Part shown: in pieces, positions 60,231 to 64,000 of the stretch
Layout of the letters: the number at the start of each line of letters is the position of its first letter
How positions within the stretch are numbered: position 1 is the stretch's first letter
NCBI GenBank assembly: GCA_027186245.1
Contig: CP114498.1
Span: forward strand, 1,619,501-1,683,500
DNA: 64,000 nucleotides
Source of the DNA: Coriaria nepalensis
Taxonomy: Eukaryota > Streptophyta > Magnoliopsida > Cucurbitales > Coriariaceae
Reading direction: 5' to 3'
The notes under the pieces: generated by a model
Seen by the model: only the letters and a program-made list of their open reading frames with translations
The model's database searches: none
What the model was told of the DNA's origin: nothing
Translations under genes and position numbers: made by a program

Positions 60231-61609
60231 AGGAAGAAGAAGCATCTGGGTGATTTTGAATAGTAGGGGTACTGCTGTCATTTTGCTTGTTGGGGTTTTT
60301 TTTTTTTTTTTGTTCCTCTATTTTTTTAGCAGAAAGAAATGAAATTGAAAAATGGTCAAAAACAAATGGAGAATGAGGAAGACTGCAAAAAGCAGTATCC
60401 CTGACGGGAAACTTTCTGCAGTTTCAGTCTTTCGAGCCAGAGAAAAAGAAAAGGGTAGTAATTGTATGGGACCACAACAATGGAGCAAGCACTAAGCATT
60501 AAATATATATATATATATATTATTTAGGAAATTTTGGATTAAGAGTACCAAAAATTTCAAATTTTGTGGAACAACTAGCTCTAGGGGACTGATAATTTCG
60601 AGCAATTCATGCACTTGCATGCATGCATTGCAGGTAAAGCTACTAGAGTCACTTTAGGTGCAAAGGCTTAGACATTAGATTTAGACTTTCACTTACTTTG
60701 AGGTTGAGTGGGACTCCACAAACGGTAGTCTCGTTTGCATAACAGGATAAGAACGAGAGTTTATTTATTTATTTTTATTATAATTTGAATAAATTAATAA
60801 ATAAATAAAACCTTAATATTTTGATCACATAAGCAAGCCCCTTATGAATTTGATTCCGACTGTTCAGGACAGAAGAAACCATTAGCCGACCTAGCCGAAG
60901 GATGTTTCTAACTAATGGGTCAGGAAGGCATCTTTTCGAATGGCAGGATTTGATTGCACTGTCCTTATCCGGCCCAACATAAATAAGCCCTATGCAATAC
61001 AGTGTGTTCGTGATGCGACGATTTACGCGTTTATGATATCAAAATAGTAGGTGGCGTAAGAAATCATTTGGTGTATTACTGATTTGTCTACTACGATGAT
61101 TTCATAAGCTTCAAGTCTGCTCTGTTCATTTCATTTACAGTTTCCAACTTCTGTTGGGCGAAAACTATATGATATTCCTTAATCCTTACAGTCACAAATA
61201 ATTTCTATAAATCCTAGCATAGACTATAGACTAGAGACCAACAACTAGTTGGGTCCCAAAATACCATGCTGAGAGTTGCCGACAGAAGGGCCGGAGCACT
61301 CAAAACTAAAAGAAAAGAGTATATACTACTTAGAAAATTTTCATGATGGATGCAATGATAACTGAGAAGAAGTAAAGACATAATGAAAGGACAAGCCCCT
61401 CTAAATTCCTCATCTCATCACAATGTGGGTAAGCAAGTAATAAGCATTGGATTCCCTAATGAACTTTTTAACGAAACATTCTCCGAGATTGTTCAAATTT
61501 GGTCATGATTGAAAATGATTTAATCATCAGCCAAAAATGCTGCATAATGCCTGTATAAAAAGCCCCCTACACAGACACACTTCCCTGTTTTAGTTCCAAC
61601 ATACCCAAG
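60231..61609. other. Intergenic region between TLP and CLE genes
   Basis: It contains T-rich tracts near 60298-60312, an AT repeat near 60504-60520 and no recognisable coding sequence. Promoters of the divergent thaumatin-like gene and the CLE-like gene should lie at its edges. A TATA-like GTATAAAAAGCC sits at about 61553-61564. Confidence 0.55.
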
Positions 61610-62035
61610 ATGAGAAGACTAACTGTAATAATCTATCTTCTCTTAACATGGCTTCTGCTTGGACCTTCTATGCAAGATCACTCCATGATTGTTACAGCTC
61701 AAGCTATTGACTCAGGCAAGACATCATTTTCAGTCCTCATTTCTATTGAAGATAATTATATCAAGTTCTTCAATCTTTTCCATTTTTGTTCCTAATTATT
61801 TTGTTTTGCTGCTTATTACGTAGTTCACTTAAAGCTCACACCTTCTCAACCAAGCTCAACAGTTGAGACTTCAAATGTAGGCACATAAGTTCTAATTACC
61901 TTCTTCACTGATTTTGGTAATGTGTGATGATTTATTATGCACAATGATATGGAGCAGGTTAGAGAAAGGAGGACTCGTAGATCACCATCAGGGCCGAACC
62001 CAGTAGGGAATCATCGCCCCCCATCAAAGAACTGA
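61610..62035 (+). CDS. CLE46-like secreted peptide precursor, three exons
   Basis: Small signalling peptide precursor, 78 aa. Exons are 61610-61715, 61824-61876 and 61958-62035. Intron 1 has a GC donor (CAG/GCAAGA) with a TAG acceptor; intron 2 is GT-AG. The N terminus MRRLTVIIYLLLTWLLLGPS is a hydrophobic signal peptide with a likely cut near residues 31-34 (VTAQA). The middle is short (VHLKLTPSQPSSTVETSN). The C terminus is basic (VRERRTRR) and then SPSGPNPVGNHRPPSKN. The SGPNPxGN core and first Arg resemble the CLE motif, and the PPSK extension is like CLE46. Mature CLE peptides are secreted ligands of LRR receptor kinases. Start choice: the first ATG after a TATA-like element and an A/C-rich leader. 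This is a CLE-like call by motif; the exact member is not certain. Confidence 0.82.
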
Positions 62036-62077
<42 letters not shown>

Positions 62078-62599
62078 ATGGAGGGAGTGGTTAGATAGAA
62101 AGGGACATAAGGTGTACTGGATTTATTGAGAATATATTAAGGATCATCCTTTTGGGTATTGGGGTTGTACAAAGGGGGGAATTTAATTGAAGATTCTTAT
62201 TCTGGAAGTTGTTGCTTAAAGCTAATTATTAGTATCATTACAAATATTTTATTTCTTACCTATTCACTTTTATCAAAAGAGTAGAAGACACATAAGATTA
62301 ATAAGCCAGTTCATAATTTCTTGATCATTGCATATATTATTAGTCTTTTCATTGTGCAATCGGTTACGACACGACAATTAGGTTTTGAGATATATGGTTT
62401 CTCATTTTCTACAAGGGGTGGTTAGTATCTCAAATTTAACTACTGTTACAGATGGCAGAGAAACATGTAATAAATTTAATTGATTTGCACTATATGGTAA
62501 AATGGATTGATTAACTAAGACAAAAATGATCACTAATGTTAGCTATGATACAATTTGTCAACATATAGAAGGGGAGAGGGGGCTTACTATGCGATCTTT
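62036..62599. other. CLE 3' flank with TA/TG microsatellite
   Basis: A (TA)n(TG)n repeat lies at about 62038-62078, directly downstream of the CLE stop codon, followed by AT-rich convergent 3' flank of the ALB4-like gene. No gene. Confidence 0.6.
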
Positions 62600-63943
62600 T
62601 CATACAGCTCTCTTTCGCTTTGAACGTTTGCTTCTTTTCGGTCTGTTATAATCTGGGATGCTTTTGCCAGCACTAGAAGCGTAGACCTCTTCCACTTTTA
62701 CACCCTGTCAAGAGGCTTCAAATTAATCCTCCAGTTTCAAAATATGACAAATGAAAAGCAGCCGGAAAAGAAAGCAAAATACATTCTGTGAAGGCATTCT
62801 CCTTTCTCAAATGGATTTCAAAACAAATTGCAAATTTTGGAAGATAACATTCGTCACAGTAATATTCTAAATAGGAAATAAAAAATAGAAAACTGAGGGG
62901 ACAACATTTACCTTCTCCTTAATATCTTCTTCTTCCGAACCATCTTCAGAGTCGTCAGATTCAAAAGCCAGAGTCTCAACCACTTCAGCCAGCACGGCCT
63001 TGCTTGATTTTTTACTTCTCTCTTGTTCTTTTAACTGTCTAAACCTGTTCACACCATTTTCTGTCAGAGTCTAATACTTAAACAAGCTGAAACTGTCATA
63101 TGTGTCCTTCGTTGAACTTACTTATCACCATCCCGCCCTAACTCTAAAGCTGTTCTTTTTGCCCGTCCTGCTGTTATGATTCCACTAGCATCCTCGTCCA
63201 CAACTGGCTTTGCGCCTCCCATTTTCCGTAACCAAACTTGCTGGGCCGTGCTAAGAACATTATTTGTGAACCTGGAAAACCATATCGGCACGATCTATGA
63301 ATAAATGCATTAGATAATATCCTAATATGTAACTATTGATTGATAGGAAGGGGATTAACCAACCAATAAATGGATAATCCAGACGGAACAGATAAGGAGA
63401 AGTAACCGATCATGAGTGGAAGAAACTTGAAAACAAGAAGGGTATTCTTTTGTGCTGGATCATCAGTCTGGTAGAGGAAAACAGCTATTCAGGGTTCAAT
63501 ATGCTTTTTTCCTTTTTTTTCTTTTTTTCTTTTTTTTTTTTTTTGGGCGGGGGGGTGTTAAAAAATAAGAAACATAGAAGCGAAGGGGCAAGTGAAGTTA
63601 AAATGTCAGATAAGTTTTTGACCTGGGGTGGCTTCATAATTTCCATCGATACATACTGAGAAGCAACAAGGAGGACAGGTAAAACAAGGTATGCTGCAGT
63701 ATCGTGCCATCCCAATGGTGGATGGCCATCCTGGAATAGAAGTATAAGCTCAAAAGGTTATTATACACAATCCATGAGAATTAGTATGTAACCGGAACTG
63801 TCCACTTCATGAATCGCGGAAAGGTAAGGTTCTATTACCACAAATGGTATTAGCCATGAAATTCCTGCTCCACTTTGTCGAGCAGCAATTGTAGTTGGGC
63901 CACCAAGGGATGGTATCCAAAAGAAACCTTCTGTCAACAATCC
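62600..63943 (-). CDS. ALB4-like thylakoid membrane insertase (5' part outside the window)
   Basis: C-terminal part of an Alb3/Oxa1/YidC-type protein, which inserts proteins into the thylakoid membrane. Exons in transcription order: 63839-63943 (GLLTEGFFWIPSLGGPTTIA), 63623-63730 (DGHPPLGWHDTAAYLVLPVL), 63364-63467 (LPLMIGYFSLSVPSGLSIYW), 63122-63271 (FTNNVLSTAQQVWLRKMGGA), 62912-63044 (FRQLKEQERSKKSSKAVLAE) and 62600-62704 (GVKVEEVYASSAGKSIPDYN). All junctions are GT-AG in frame. The segment LPLMIGYFSLSVPSGLSIYW is a membrane helix of the insertase core. The acidic then very basic tail, ending NRPKRSKRSKRKRAV, fits the ALB4/ALBINO3-like protein 1 type rather than ALB3. The N-terminal exons, with the transit peptide, lie beyond base 64000. 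Paralogue identity is probable, not certain. Confidence 0.92.
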
Positions 63944-64000
63944 CTTCAAGCAAAGATTTTGCGATCAGCAAATAATCAAGTGGTAAATATGACTATCAAC

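Overview
This is a plant nuclear window, almost certainly from a eudicot. Genes are split by short GT-AG introns in very AT-rich intergenic DNA, and the gene families are land-plant ones: R2R3-MYB, SOSEKI, PLS-class PPR, CLE peptide, ALB3/ALB4, H2A.W with SPKK tails, and degenerate Ty1-copia elements. I cannot name the species from sequence alone. There are no operons, CRISPR arrays, viral genomes or bacterial-type islands. Layout: 1-23 kb is gene-poor. It holds a two-exon DUF1635 gene (2265-3674, -), a three-exon MYB48/MYB59-type gene (15112-16248, -), a 536-bp fold-back element (10531-11066), an orphan promoter-like cluster of four CACGTG boxes (12138-12284), an RNase H-like remnant near 19.5 kb and several microsatellites. 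From 23 to 36 kb come a four-exon SOSEKI polarity gene (+), a dead copia fragment, an intronless ZAT-type C2H2 zinc-finger repressor (+), a TIFY-domain-binding-domain (TDBD) protein gene (+) and, converging on it, a long intronless PPR gene (-). From 37.9 to 54.5 kb is a housekeeping block: ribosomal protein S15a (-), a frameshifted RRM gene beside a small terminal-inverted-repeat element, histone H2A.W (-), histone H2B (+), a second dead copia element, tRNA-Cys(GCA), an ALY/REF mRNA-export factor (+), a decayed ACR9-like ACT-domain gene (-) and histone H4 (-). From 55 to 64 kb are a glyoxalase-like VOC protein (+), a UBC7/13/14-type ubiquitin-conjugating enzyme (-), an intronless thaumatin-like protein (-), a small CLE46-like signalling peptide gene with a GC-AG intron (+), and the 3' part of an ALB4-like thylakoid insertase (-) that runs off the right edge. 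The genes do not form one pathway. The clearest functional theme is the three core histone genes within 14 kb, all with the CCGTCG motif upstream. Exon coordinates were derived by hand from splice signals, reading-frame continuity and recall of family sequences. No alignment or database search was run, so homology statements are pattern recognition.
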